DNA of 14,721 bases from positions 1-14,721 of the forward strand of contig SYDV01000075.1 in assembly GCA_005801395.1 (NCBI GenBank), written 5' to 3'. Of this stretch, positions 6,357 to 14,426 are shown piece by piece. The stretch comes from Planctomycetia bacterium. Lineage in GTDB: Bacteria; Planctomycetota; UBA11346. The first letter of the stretch is position 1; each line of letters opens with the position of its first letter. Under the pieces are notes generated by a model that did no database searches, was not told the DNA's origin, and was given only the letters and a program-made list of their open reading frames with translations. A program made the position numbers and the translations under genes.

Positions 6357-9300
6357 TTATCCAGCCATCGCCGGAATGGTGACCTGCGCTTGGTGTTTAG
6401 TCAGCAGTTTAGACACCTCAGGACGGCAGCTGCCGCACGCCGTCCCTGCGCGAGATGCTTTGCACACTGTGGCCACGGTGCACGTTCCCGCAGCGGCTTG
6501 TTGATTGATGACGCGCTCAATGGTCTCGCTGCCGATCTGATTGCAGGAGCACACCAAGTTGCCTTCGATTGGCGCCGCGGCTGCGCCACCGCGCAAGAGT
6601 GTGGCGCGGCGGTCATCTAATTCAGTTCGATTGGCAATGAGAGAAATGTAATCAGAAAATCCTGCGCTATCGCCATACATCACAATGCCGATGAGACGAT
6701 CGTTTTTGACGATGGCGCGTTGGTAAATATTCGCAGACGCATCTTGGTAAATAATGGACTGTGTGCCTGGTTGATCGTCGTCGATTTGTCCCGCGCTGGC
6801 ACAGACCACGCCCTGCACTTTAAGGACATTCGCATTAAACGGACCGGTATAGGTCGAATGAATATTACCGCGTAGGTAATCCACCACTTGGCGAGATTGT
6901 TCTTCGGCGGCGGCGGTGGTTCCGGCAAAGGTTGAATTGTACTCAGCGACTTCCCCAATGGCGAAAATGTTTTCGTCCGAGGTACGAAAGAAACGATCAA
7001 CGATAATGCCCGTCGAACAATCAAGTAATGCCGTACGCGCGAGTTCAGCATTGGGCGCGGTGCCAGTAGCAAAGATAACCGCATCGCACGGAATCGTTTT
7101 GCCATCTTTTAATTTGACGCCGGTCACGTGATCTTTGCCCACTAATTCACTGACTTCGGCGCGAAAGCGAATAGCAATGCCACGATCAGCTAAAGTATCC
7201 GCTAATATTTTCGCGGCATGGCGGTCTAATTGCCGTCCCATTAATTGATCGCTGCGTTGTAAGACGGTTACCGAGCAACCTAAATGATGTAACGCATCGG
7301 CCAATTCTAGGCCTAAAATACCACCGCCCACGATGATGAGGCGTTTGCCTGGACCAGACAATCCGCGAATTGATTCAGCATCTGAGCGTTTTCGCAGAAA
7401 ATGCACGCCAGATGTCGGCATGGGCCCTTGATAGAGTTTCGCGGCGCGGCTGCCGGTCGCCAGAATTAAGACATCGTAACTATGACGTTTTCCGTTTTGA
7501 TCAATAATTTGCTTGTGCGCGCGATCAATACTGGCGATGCGTACACCAGGGTTGAAGCTGACATTTTGCTCCGCGAGTGTTTCCCGTGTACTTTTAATTA
7601 AATCTTCCCACCGACTGGCACCACTAATATAATGCGGCAATAACACACGATTATAGAGCGGCAAAGCTTCGTCGCCAAACACGGTGATTTCATCGTTTAA
7701 AGCCGAAGTTTGGTGTGCTTCAATAAATCCATGGGCGGCGGCACCACCACCAATAATGATAATTCGTCGTTTTGGCGCCGCCCATTTAACCACCTCAACG
7801 GCGGCGAATTTTAAGTCAGGCTCTTTGGAAACGGGATCTAAACGAGGGCTGGTAATATTATTGGCCCGGCCACGTTCGCCACCTAACAATTTGCCCCAAT
7901 GCATGGGTAAAAAAACCACGCCTTGGCGAATCGTATCAGTGACTTGTGCGCGTACTTGGACTTCACCGCGAACGCCGCGAATAATGACTATGTCGTCCTG
8001 ATTAATCTGTCGACGCGCCGCATCGTGTGGGTGAATTTCGAGAAATGGTGTATCGGTGTGTGCGTTGAGTTTTTGTACCCGACCAGTTTTGGTCATGGTG
8101 TGCCATTGGTCACGTAAACGACCAGTGGTTAGTATGAAAGGTAATTGTTCGCTAATAGCTTCACTGCGCGAACTATAAAGCGGAGTTTTTAATTGTGCGC
8201 GTTTATTTGCGGTTTGGAATTCGCCATCGCTGTAAAGGCGCACCGTTCCTGGGTGATCTTTGTTGGCGACTGGCCATTGGAAGGAACCTTCGCTTTTTAG
8301 GCGTTGATGAGACAGACCGGTCATCATGCAATCGCGACCAGCAGTCAGTGCGACGTGTTCGTCGTAGATAGCAGCTACCGACGCATAGGTGAAGGATTTC
8401 GCGTGACCTAAATGAGCGGCAAAGCGGCAAATAATTTCGCTATCAGGTAACGCATCTCCAGGTGGCGGCACTGCTGCTTGTAATAACCCAATGCGTCGTT
8501 CGCTATTGGTCATCGTCCCTGTTTTTTCTAACCACGTCGCTGCTGGCAACACGACATCAGCCATGGCCGTGGTCGCAGTCGGATAACAATCTTGTACCAC
8601 GACTAATTCAGCACGTTTGAGTGCGGCATCGACTAATTGGGCGTCTGGTAATGATTCGACGGGATTGGTGGCGATGATCCACACCGCCTTAACGCGACCC
8701 TCATTGACAGCATTAAATAATTCCACGGCCGTGAGTCCGGGTTTATCCGGAACCATTGGTACGCCCCAATGTTGGGCGATTTCAGCACGGTGCGTTGGGT
8801 TTGCTAAATCACGATGGGCGCTGGCAATATTCGCCATGCCGCCAACTTCACGGCCACCCATGGCATTTGGCTGCCCGGTTAAACTAAATGGTCCACACCC
8901 GGGTTTGCCTATTTTTCCGGTAATTAAAGACAGTGCGATTAAGGTAACATTTTTGTCTACCCCGACGGCGGACTGATTCAGGCCCATTGTCCACATGGAT
9001 AAAAAGCGCCGATCACCAGCCAGCCACTCAGCAGCTTGCGCGATATCACCGGTATTTAATCCGCATACATCGGCAGTGTACTCTAAGGTGTAAGGCATGA
9101 ACGCTGCTTGAAAGGCGTCCCAACCATCGACATGGGCGGCTAAATAATCGTGATCAATTGCGTTAATTTCCCATAAACGACGGGCCAAACCATAGTGCAG
9201 TGCAACATCTGTTCCGGGAATTAATTGCAGGTGCAAATCAGCATTCGCGACCGTGGCCGTTGCGCGTGGGTCAATAACAATAATTCGCACGTGGGAATTA

Positions 9301-9881
9301 TTGTTTTTTCGCTCTTCTACTCGGCGCCAAATAATGGGATGGCACCACGCTGGATTTGCGCCGGTGACCAAAAAAGTGTCACATGATTCGATATCGGCGT
9401 AAGCGATAGGTGCGCCATCAACGCCTAAGGTTTGTTTATAACCAGCGACGGCTGATGACATGCATAAACGAGAATTGGTATCGAAGTTATTGGTGCGTAG
9501 AAATCCTTTAACCAATTTATTAACGACGTAGTACTCTTCGGTCAGCATTTGTCCGGAGCCGTAAAATGCGACCGCATCATCGCCGTAGGTGGCTTGGATG
9601 CGTTGAAATTCGCGAGCGACATGACTCAACGCATTGTCCCACGACGCGCGGCGTGGTGCGTGAGCCCGATCAAGTCGCACCATGGGGTGGGTCAGTCGAT
9701 CCGTTTGGGCCGCAACCACATGTAAAAGCGAACGCCCTTTACTGCACAGTTTGCCAAGATTAACCGGATGCTCGGCATCGCCACGAAGAGTTAGTCGCCC
9801 GCGCAGATCGCGCACGACCTCAATGCCGCAGCCAACGCCACAGTAACAACACGTCGTTTTGGTAATGCTCGCAACAGTCAT
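6357..9881 (-). CDS. Fused assimilatory nitrate reductase: Mo-bisMGD catalytic, FAD/NAD(P)H and BFD [2Fe-2S] domains
   Basis: A cytoplasmic protein of 1174 residues, with no twin-arginine signal. Residues 1-690 form a NasA/NarB-type molybdopterin oxidoreductase. The N-terminal [4Fe-4S] site uses Cys11, Cys14, Cys18 and Cys46, the probable Mo ligand is Cys140 (SRLCMSS), and a C-terminal dinucleotide-binding domain contains TTGRLRDQWHTMT. Residues about 704-1085 are an NirB/NasC-like flavin oxidoreductase: FAD motif IIGGGAAAHG (from about 709), LILATGSRA, NAD(P)H motif IIVGGGILGLE (Gly852 onward) and FAIGEVAE. A BFD-like [2Fe-2S] domain (about 1109-1158) uses Cys1111, Cys1113, Cys1149 and Cys1152. 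Klebsiella NasA and NasC, and Bacillus NasC and NasB, are separate polypeptides. Here one chain could reduce nitrate to nitrite with NAD(P)H. The ATG is certain: an in-frame TAG lies four codons upstream and no other start precedes the cluster. No nitrite reductase or transporter gene is present. Confidence 0.93.
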   Translation of the reverse strand: MTVASITKTTCCYCGVGCGIEVVRDLRGRLTLRGDAEHPVNLGKLCSKGRSLLHVVAAQTDRLTHPMVRLDRAHAPRRASWDNALSHVAREFQRIQATYGDDAVAFYGSGQMLTEEYYVVNKLVKGFLRTNNFDTNSRLCMSSAVAGYKQTLGVDGAPIAYADIESCDTFLVTGANPAWCHPIIWRRVEERKNNNSHVRIIVIDPRATATVANADLHLQLIPGTDVALHYGLARRLWEINAIDHDYLAAHVDGWDAFQAAFMPYTLEYTADVCGLNTGDIAQAAEWLAGDRRFLSMWTMGLNQSAVGVDKNVTLIALSLITGKIGKPGCGPFSLTGQPNAMGGREVGGMANIASAHRDLANPTHRAEIAQHWGVPMVPDKPGLTAVELFNAVNEGRVKAVWIIATNPVESLPDAQLVDAALKRAELVVVQDCYPTATTAMADVVLPAATWLEKTGTMTNSERRIGLLQAAVPPPGDALPDSEIICRFAAHLGHAKSFTYASVAAIYDEHVALTAGRDCMMTGLSHQRLKSEGSFQWPVANKDHPGTVRLYSDGEFQTANKRAQLKTPLYSSRSEAISEQLPFILTTGRLRDQWHTMTKTGRVQKLNAHTDTPFLEIHPHDAARRQINQDDIVIIRGVRGEVQVRAQVTDTIRQGVVFLPMHWGKLLGGERGRANNITSPRLDPVSKEPDLKFAAVEVVKWAAPKRRIIIIGGGAAAHGFIEAHQTSALNDEITVFGDEALPLYNRVLLPHYISGASRWEDLIKSTRETLAEQNVSFNPGVRIASIDRAHKQIIDQNGKRHSYDVLILATGSRAAKLYQGPMPTSGVHFLRKRSDAESIRGLSGPGKRLIIVGGGILGLELADALHHLGCSVTVLQRSDQLMGRQLDRHAAKILADTLADRGIAIRFRAEVSELVGKDHVTGVKLKDGKTIPCDAVIFATGTAPNAELARTALLDCSTGIIVDRFFRTSDENIFAIGEVAEYNSTFAGTTAAAEEQSRQVVDYLRGNIHSTYTGPFNANVLKVQGVVCASAGQIDDDQPGTQSIIYQDASANIYQRAIVKNDRLIGIVMYGDSAGFSDYISLIANRTELDDRRATLLRGGAAAAPIEGNLVCSCNQIGSETIERVINQQAAAGTCTVATVCKASRAGTACGSCRPEVSKLLTKHQAQVTIPAMAG

Positions 9882-9893
9882 ACGCTCTTGCTA

Positions 9894-9909
9894 TGCATGT
9901 GACGTGCCA
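9894..9909 (-). promoter_or_regulatory. Sigma-54 (-24/-12) promoter of the nitrate reductase gene
   Basis: Read on the minus strand the site is TGGCACG-TCAC-ATGCA. It matches the consensus TGGCACG-N4-TTGCA at 11 of 12 defined positions, including the essential GG and GC at the required spacing. The predicted transcription start is near 9883, only about two bases before the ATG at 9881, which implies a nearly leaderless message. A sigma-54 activator gene is in the same neighbourhood. No good sigma-70 promoter was seen in this gap. Confidence 0.65.
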
Positions 9910-9946
9910 AGCGCATATGGTCGAAGAATGTAACAGTTGACAGTTA

Positions 9947-9979
9947 ACGAGGGGGCTCAAAGGAGACCGTAACCCTCGT
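9947..9979. promoter_or_regulatory. Interrupted inverted repeat upstream of the sigma-54 promoter
   Basis: ACGAGGG (9947-9953) and CCCTCGT (9973-9979) are perfect 7-bp arms around a 19-bp spacer. The centre is about 80 bp upstream of the predicted nitrate reductase transcription start, within the range of an activator site. The arms are short, so chance occurrence is possible. Confidence 0.35.
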
Positions 9980-10035
9980 ATTGGGCAATTTTTAGACAAC
10001 TTTTAGAGGGAAAGCTGAGATGGGCATCTTTCTAG

Positions 10036-10058
10036 AACTGCCGCACGGTGCAGCAGTT
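10036..10058. promoter_or_regulatory. Near-perfect 23-bp dyad, candidate operator or enhancer site
   Basis: AACTGCCGCAC (10036-10046) and GTGCAGCAGTT (10048-10058) form 11-bp arms with one mismatch around a single central base. The one-base centre makes an RNA hairpin unlikely as the purpose and points to a dimeric DNA-binding protein. It lies about 164 bp upstream of the predicted nitrate reductase start and 119 bp before the divergent esterase ATG, so it could serve either gene. Confidence 0.5.
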
Positions 10059-10166
10059 TATTTAAAGCGGTAAATTAATGAGCACTTCGCTGCTGGAGCT
10101 ACTTCAGGTATTCGCATGGGAATAATCCTACGCTATGGATCTGGCGTTCGTCATTAGTCTCCCACC

Positions 10167-10171
10167 GGAGG
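10167..10171 (+). promoter_or_regulatory. Shine-Dalgarno sequence that fixes the esterase start
   Basis: GGAGG is five bases before the ATG at 10177, which begins a clean signal peptide. An in-frame ATG at 10135 would place 14 residues ahead of it and has no comparable site. Confidence 0.7.
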
Positions 10172-10176
10172 TCATT

Positions 10177-11094
10177 ATGCATCGGTGCCAATTTTTGATT
10201 CTCGTGATCATGAGCCTATGCTGGACTAATGGGTTAACCGCAGCTGAACCTTCTACCGAACCAACGATCGTTTGGAGTAATCCTCCGAGTGGCGCATTGC
10301 CAATGGGGGTGACGCATCGCACTTTCTCTAGCGCCGTGGCGAAGGTTGATGTCGGTTACTGTGTTTATTTGCCTCCCGAATATGAGATGGACACCACGAA
10401 GCGTTATCCCGTCATTTATATTCTGCACGGCAATGGCGGTAACGAGACAAAAAATGTAAGCGATGGCCCGTTATTAGCGGAAGGTATTAAGAGCGGTCGT
10501 TGGCCAGCCATGATTTTAGTTTTTCCTAATGGTGGGCGCAGCACCATGTATCACAATTCAACGGATGGTCGCTTCCCAATTGAAACGGTTTTTATTACGG
10601 AATTAATTCCTCATATTGATAGCACTTTTCGCACCATTGCCGAAGCCAAAGGTCGGTGCATTGAAGGCTTTAGCATGGGTGGTCGTGGCGCGACCCATTT
10701 AGCCATTAAATATCCAACGCTGTTTTGCTCGCTCTTTTGCCAAGCCGGTAATGTGCCACACATTCTAGATGACTTTGATCAGGGAAAACTGACACCGATG
10801 TTGGGCAAAGAACGTGCGAATTATGAGGCCAACGATGTTTATGCGATGTTAAACAAAAATGTTGATCAGATTAAAAAAACCATGCGCATCCAAGTTACCT
10901 GCGGTAAGGCTGATCCCGGCCATTTGGCAACCATACGGGATTTTCACGCGGCCTTAATCAAACTCGGTATCGAACACCCGTACGTTGAGTTTGATGGTTT
11001 GGGTCATCAGAAATCCAACATGATTGAACTGATGCAGCCTGCGTGGTTTGATTTTCACACGGAATCACTTCGCCATTTTGGCGCGATTAAATAA
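10177..11094 (+). CDS. Exported alpha/beta-hydrolase esterase (esterase D / feruloyl-esterase-like)
   Basis: A 305-residue secreted hydrolase of the putative esterase family (PF00756 type: esterase D, feruloyl esterase, enterochelin esterase). Residues 1-22 are a signal peptide (positively charged start, hydrophobic core LILVIMSLCW, probable cleavage after LTAA or just before it). The strand VDVGYCVYLPPEYE and the oxyanion-region stretch YPVIYILHGNGGNE are typical. The nucleophile elbow is GFSMG with Ser166. Asp246 (KADPGH) and His277 (GLGHQ) complete a plausible triad. The substrate is unknown; ester-linked plant or algal polysaccharide is common for the family. It is divergent from the nitrate reductase and lies 79 bases before the C45 hydrolase, so the two may be co-transcribed. 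Confidence 0.88.
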   Translation: MHRCQFLILVIMSLCWTNGLTAAEPSTEPTIVWSNPPSGALPMGVTHRTFSSAVAKVDVGYCVYLPPEYEMDTTKRYPVIYILHGNGGNETKNVSDGPLLAEGIKSGRWPAMILVFPNGGRSTMYHNSTDGRFPIETVFITELIPHIDSTFRTIAEAKGRCIEGFSMGGRGATHLAIKYPTLFCSLFCQAGNVPHILDDFDQGKLTPMLGKERANYEANDVYAMLNKNVDQIKKTMRIQVTCGKADPGHLATIRDFHAALIKLGIEHPYVEFDGLGHQKSNMIELMQPAWFDFHTESLRHFGAIK

Positions 11095-11173
11095 ACGCGC
11101 GGTTATCTGCTCATTCTGACAAGATTCTGGAGTCGTTCCTTGTTTTTTGTTATCGAATGAGTATATTTGTTCC

Positions 11174-12331
11174 ATGCGCTACTTTATCACGGTTTGTGTC
11201 GCGTTTTGGACTATGGCGTCCTGTTGGCTTTACGCGGGGGAAGCGCCAGTTGCGACGACCGTCGACGGTGGTCAATTCGTCGTGCGTGAGCGACTCAATC
11301 TCTTGTCGCTCATAGGCGATGCCACGACCCTTGGTCGGCAAGGGGGCGAATTAGTTGCCCCGCAAACCCAGGCCATGATTACCTTACTTGGTCTTCATCC
11401 TGGTTTGATTGGACAGGGACAAGCTCCGATTGCGCAAGAAAAGTTGGATGGTGTGCCTGAACGATATCGCCAGGAAATTGATGCCTGGGCAAAAGCCGCG
11501 CACTGCGATCCTTTGTTTTTATTACGCGCGAATATGTCGGTAGACGTATTATGCACGGCAGTGGTTCGTGAACCGGATGTGAATAATAACCGACCATTGA
11601 TTATCGCACGCAATATGGATTTTGCTCCAGCACAGTGGTTAGGACCACAAACCGTGGTGATCGCACGTCGCCCGACTGGTCGTCGTGCAAATGTTTCCGT
11701 AAGCTGGCCAGGATATGTCGGAGTTGTTAGCGGCATGAATGATGCCGGAGTCGTCGCTTGCCTGCTGCTAAATCATGCGGCCAAGGCTAATCGGACCGGT
11801 GATGGATTAGGATTTCGTCTGCGCGATATCCTGGAACAAGCCGGCGATATGAATGAGGCAATTAATCTCTTTTCTGCTGCTCCCATCGCATCGTCCAATT
11901 ATGTTCTGTTGGCTGATGCCACTACGGCAGCGATCGTTTGGTGGGAAGCAGATGCCGTTCGTCGCGTGGATCCAACCATGGGTTGGTTACTGTGCACGAA
12001 TGCACAATTAGAAGACGCAACCCAACGACCGATTGATCAACGTGGGCGACATGCCTTATCCTTGATGGAAAAAGCACTCAATCCAGACGTCGATTGGATG
12101 AAACGATTGCTTTCGGCAACCTATATGCCACACATTAATACACAGGCGATGATATTTATCCCTAGTAGCCGTTCTCTGCAATTGGCGATTTATGGTCCGC
12201 GACCTGCGGCATTGTCGACGTATAAAACCATCGATGTCGCCGCATTATTGACCGGAGCACAATTAGCCGAATATCCCGTGCTTCTACAGCCAGCTGTAGA
12301 TAAACCGTTTCCCCACTACGTGAATGAGTAA
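11174..12331 (+). CDS. Exported C45-type Ntn amidohydrolase (acyl-CoA:6-APA acyltransferase / ceramidase-like)
   Basis: A 385-residue protein with a signal peptide (about 1-21, YFITVCVAFWTMASCWLYAG). The C45/linear-amide hydrolase domain shows VLCTAVV with the probable N-terminal nucleophile Cys127, IIARNMDF (the family's GRN-x-D pattern), GYVGVVSGMNDAGV, an SSNYVLLAD strand and LLCTNAQLE with the conserved Asn. In this fold, self-cleavage before the Cys frees it as catalyst. Here that would release a propeptide of about 105 residues after the signal, as in penicillin acyltransferase and acid ceramidase. Substrates of the family include N-acyl amides and beta-lactams; none can be assigned here. 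The ATG at 11174 is preferred to an upstream TTG because it begins the signal peptide, though its Shine-Dalgarno is weak. It is convergent with the sulfatase gene. Confidence 0.82.
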   Translation: MRYFITVCVAFWTMASCWLYAGEAPVATTVDGGQFVVRERLNLLSLIGDATTLGRQGGELVAPQTQAMITLLGLHPGLIGQGQAPIAQEKLDGVPERYRQEIDAWAKAAHCDPLFLLRANMSVDVLCTAVVREPDVNNNRPLIIARNMDFAPAQWLGPQTVVIARRPTGRRANVSVSWPGYVGVVSGMNDAGVVACLLLNHAAKANRTGDGLGFRLRDILEQAGDMNEAINLFSAAPIASSNYVLLADATTAAIVWWEADAVRRVDPTMGWLLCTNAQLEDATQRPIDQRGRHALSLMEKALNPDVDWMKRLLSATYMPHINTQAMIFIPSSRSLQLAIYGPRPAALSTYKTIDVAALLTGAQLAEYPVLLQPAVDKPFPHYVNE

Positions 12332-12411
12332 TAAACCAGGAAATAGTTTGATAGGTAGCTATCGGTGATTGCTGCCTCAAGTCATCTTGATGAGTTTAAT
12401 AGCGTAAAAGA

Positions 12412-14124
12412 TTATTTTTTATCCTTACTCTTGCCCGCTTCTTTACCCACCGGCCACGGAAGGGCGCCGACGCGGTTCGCCCAGGTATCATATAACGCGC
12501 TCATTTCGGCGACCCGTTCGGGGAATTTCTTGGCGAGATCGTTTAATTCGGTGCGATCTTGTTCGATATCGTATAGTTCCCACGGTTTCTCGTGTTTGCT
12601 GACTATTTTCCATTGGCCGTCGCGCACCGCACGGTTGCCTTCGTGTTCGAAAAAAATCGGGCGACCACGTTTGAGGTCTTCACCAGCAAAAGCGGGAACT
12701 AAACTGACGCCTTCCATGGGCTGAATGGTGTGGTCGCTAAAAGTAGTGGGATAACTCGCGCCACTAATGGCAATACAGGTGGCCATAATATCAATTAAAT
12801 GAGCCGGTTGTTTTTCGATCGCATGATGCCGTGTTGGCGGAATGCCTTTTGGCCAATGGGCGATGAGGGGAGTGCTGATGCCGCCTTCATGAGTCCAATG
12901 TTTATATGCGCGAAATGGGGTGTTCGATACGTTGGCCCAATGTTCACCGTAAGCGATGTACGTGTCTGCACCGCCTGGCATGACTTGGCCCATCATAATG
13001 GGATAGCCATCACGCGTTTGTGGCGGTTGGCTCCCTGAGGGTAATAAGGCGTTCGCAGCTATTGGTGGATAGGTTGGCGCTGTTGGTTTGGTGTCGGGAT
13101 TTTTTGGACCCGCTTTGCGTCCTGTGTTTTCAGCGCATCCGCCATTATCCTGCATAAATAAAATCAAGGTGTTATCAAAACGCTGGGTTTCCTGAAGTGA
13201 GCTGATAATTCGGCCAATTCCTTGGTCCATATTATCAATCATCGCGGCATAGACTTCCATGCACGCGGCTTCCCATGGTTTATTTTTGACCGATTCCCAT
13301 TCACCAACACCCGGTGGTAAAACGCAACCAGGAGGCAAAACCCCTAATTGTTGCATGCGTTCGAAGCGAGCTTTGCGAATAGCCTCGTAACCGACGTCAT
13401 ATTTGCCTTTATATTTGGCGATGTCTTGCGGCAACGCATGCATGGGCCAATGCGCGGCAGTGTAGGCGACGTACATAATAAACGGTTGTTCAGGACTGGT
13501 CTTTTGATGTTCTTTAATAAAGCGCACGGCGTGGTCAGAAATCGCGTCAGTATAATAATAGGTATCGGATTTATATTCAGGATCAGCGAATGGAGAAATT
13601 TGGATGTTATCGCGGGTCAAGGTCGACGGGTCATAAAAACTACCTGCGCCATGAATGGTACCATAGAAACGATCAAACCCACGTTGTAATGGCCAGTTAT
13701 CTTTGGGGCCTTCGGGTTTGGTGAATTTGGTGACGTGCCATTTTCCCGCGACATAGGATTTATAGCCAGCTGGTTTCAGCGCCTCGGCAAAAGTCACCGC
13801 GCGTTTAGATAAATCCCCACGGTACGAATCAACGCCTTTATCATCCGTCATATGACCAATACCCGCTTGCTGTGGAGTTAATCCCGTAAGCAAACTCGCA
13901 CGCGTTGGGCAGCAACGAGCGGTATTATAAAATTGAGTAAAGCGCACTCCACCACTCGCCAGTTTATCCAAGTTAGGAGTTTTAATCTCACTACCATAAC
14001 AACCGAGATCGGAATATCCCATGTCGTCAGATAAGATCACAATAATATTTGGTCGGTCTGCGGCAGTCCCCACGCAGGCAAGCAGGAATGAAATGGTGGT
14101 GCAACAAAGAGAAATAAAACGCAT
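12412..14124 (-). CDS. Exported type I sulfatase (arylsulfatase family)
   Basis: A 570-residue sulfatase that cleaves sulfate esters in the periplasm or outside the cell. A signal peptide (1-21 or 22, ending VGTAA) precedes the catalytic alkaline-phosphatase fold. Metal ligands Asp33-Asp34 lie in NIIVILSDDMGYSDLGCYG. The formylglycine site is CCPTR, with Cys71 as the residue to be oxidised. Further landmarks are VAGKWHVTKF (Lys and His), LILFMQDNGG (second metal pair Asp-Asn), HEGGISTPLIAHWP and the C-terminal GQWKIVSKHEKPWELYDIEQD. Length and motifs fit the large arylsulfatase subfamily (S1_4-like); the substrate is unknown. The start has AAGGA six bases upstream. No formylglycine-generating enzyme gene is in the window. 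It is divergent from the DUF1080-like gene. Confidence 0.94.
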   Translation of the reverse strand: MRFISLCCTTISFLLACVGTAADRPNIIVILSDDMGYSDLGCYGSEIKTPNLDKLASGGVRFTQFYNTARCCPTRASLLTGLTPQQAGIGHMTDDKGVDSYRGDLSKRAVTFAEALKPAGYKSYVAGKWHVTKFTKPEGPKDNWPLQRGFDRFYGTIHGAGSFYDPSTLTRDNIQISPFADPEYKSDTYYYTDAISDHAVRFIKEHQKTSPEQPFIMYVAYTAAHWPMHALPQDIAKYKGKYDVGYEAIRKARFERMQQLGVLPPGCVLPPGVGEWESVKNKPWEAACMEVYAAMIDNMDQGIGRIISSLQETQRFDNTLILFMQDNGGCAENTGRKAGPKNPDTKPTAPTYPPIAANALLPSGSQPPQTRDGYPIMMGQVMPGGADTYIAYGEHWANVSNTPFRAYKHWTHEGGISTPLIAHWPKGIPPTRHHAIEKQPAHLIDIMATCIAISGASYPTTFSDHTIQPMEGVSLVPAFAGEDLKRGRPIFFEHEGNRAVRDGQWKIVSKHEKPWELYDIEQDRTELNDLAKKFPERVAEMSALYDTWANRVGALPWPVGKEAGKSKDKK

Positions 14125-14426
14125 GCGTTGTCCTTGGTCATTTATGATGAGCGTTGATAAGGCTCAGCGATATGGTGTCGTTGGATTTGGTATCTGAATA
14201 GCCTACCTCTGTAGGAATAATCCGCAGGTGTGTGAATAATACGGGTGGCTGATGGGATAATACCATGATCTACTTGACTTATGCTTCCATGAGGCCCTGT
14301 GGAGATATCCTGCAATAGCGGTTTGGCTGTCAGGTGCATTATGGCACATATCAGCATCTCAGATGCAATTATTCCAGATATAATCTCAACCCAACCATAG
14401 CCGATTTCATTCCAAGGAGTTACCGC
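14125..14426. other. Divergent promoter region between sulfatase and DUF1080-like genes
   Basis: These 302 bases contain no convincing gene. They must hold promoters for both flanking genes. The clearest element is TATAAT at 14379-14384 for the plus-strand gene. A small hairpin (CCTAC-CTCT-GTAGG, 14202-14215) and several AT-rich patches are present but are not distinctive. Confidence 0.5.
14379..14384 (+). promoter_or_regulatory. Candidate -10 element for the DUF1080-like gene
   Basis: A perfect TATAAT lies 42 bases before the ATG at 14427. The expected -35 position (about 14356-14361) matches poorly, so an activator or extended element may be needed, or the match may be chance. Confidence 0.3.

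Noticed and set aside
11119..11148. Possible terminator (ACAAG/CTTGT stem then TTTTT) between the esterase and C45 genes
   Set aside because: The stem is only 5 bp with a 15-base loop and no strong inner pairing, too weak to call.
12350..12380. Small hairpins in the convergent gap between the C45 and sulfatase genes as terminators
   Set aside because: The stems (GATAG/CTATC and TCAAG/CTTGA) are 5 bp and lack an adjacent T-tract on the right strand.
14342..14357. A second sigma-54-like site on the plus strand (TGGCACA...AGCAT) before the DUF1080-like gene
   Set aside because: The GG and GC elements are separated by 9 bases, not the 10 that sigma-54 needs, and the -12 region is poor. It is probably chance.
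14142..14357. Minus-strand 71-codon frame upstream of the sulfatase
   Set aside because: It has no domain, no good ribosome-binding site and sits in a promoter region. It is likely chance.
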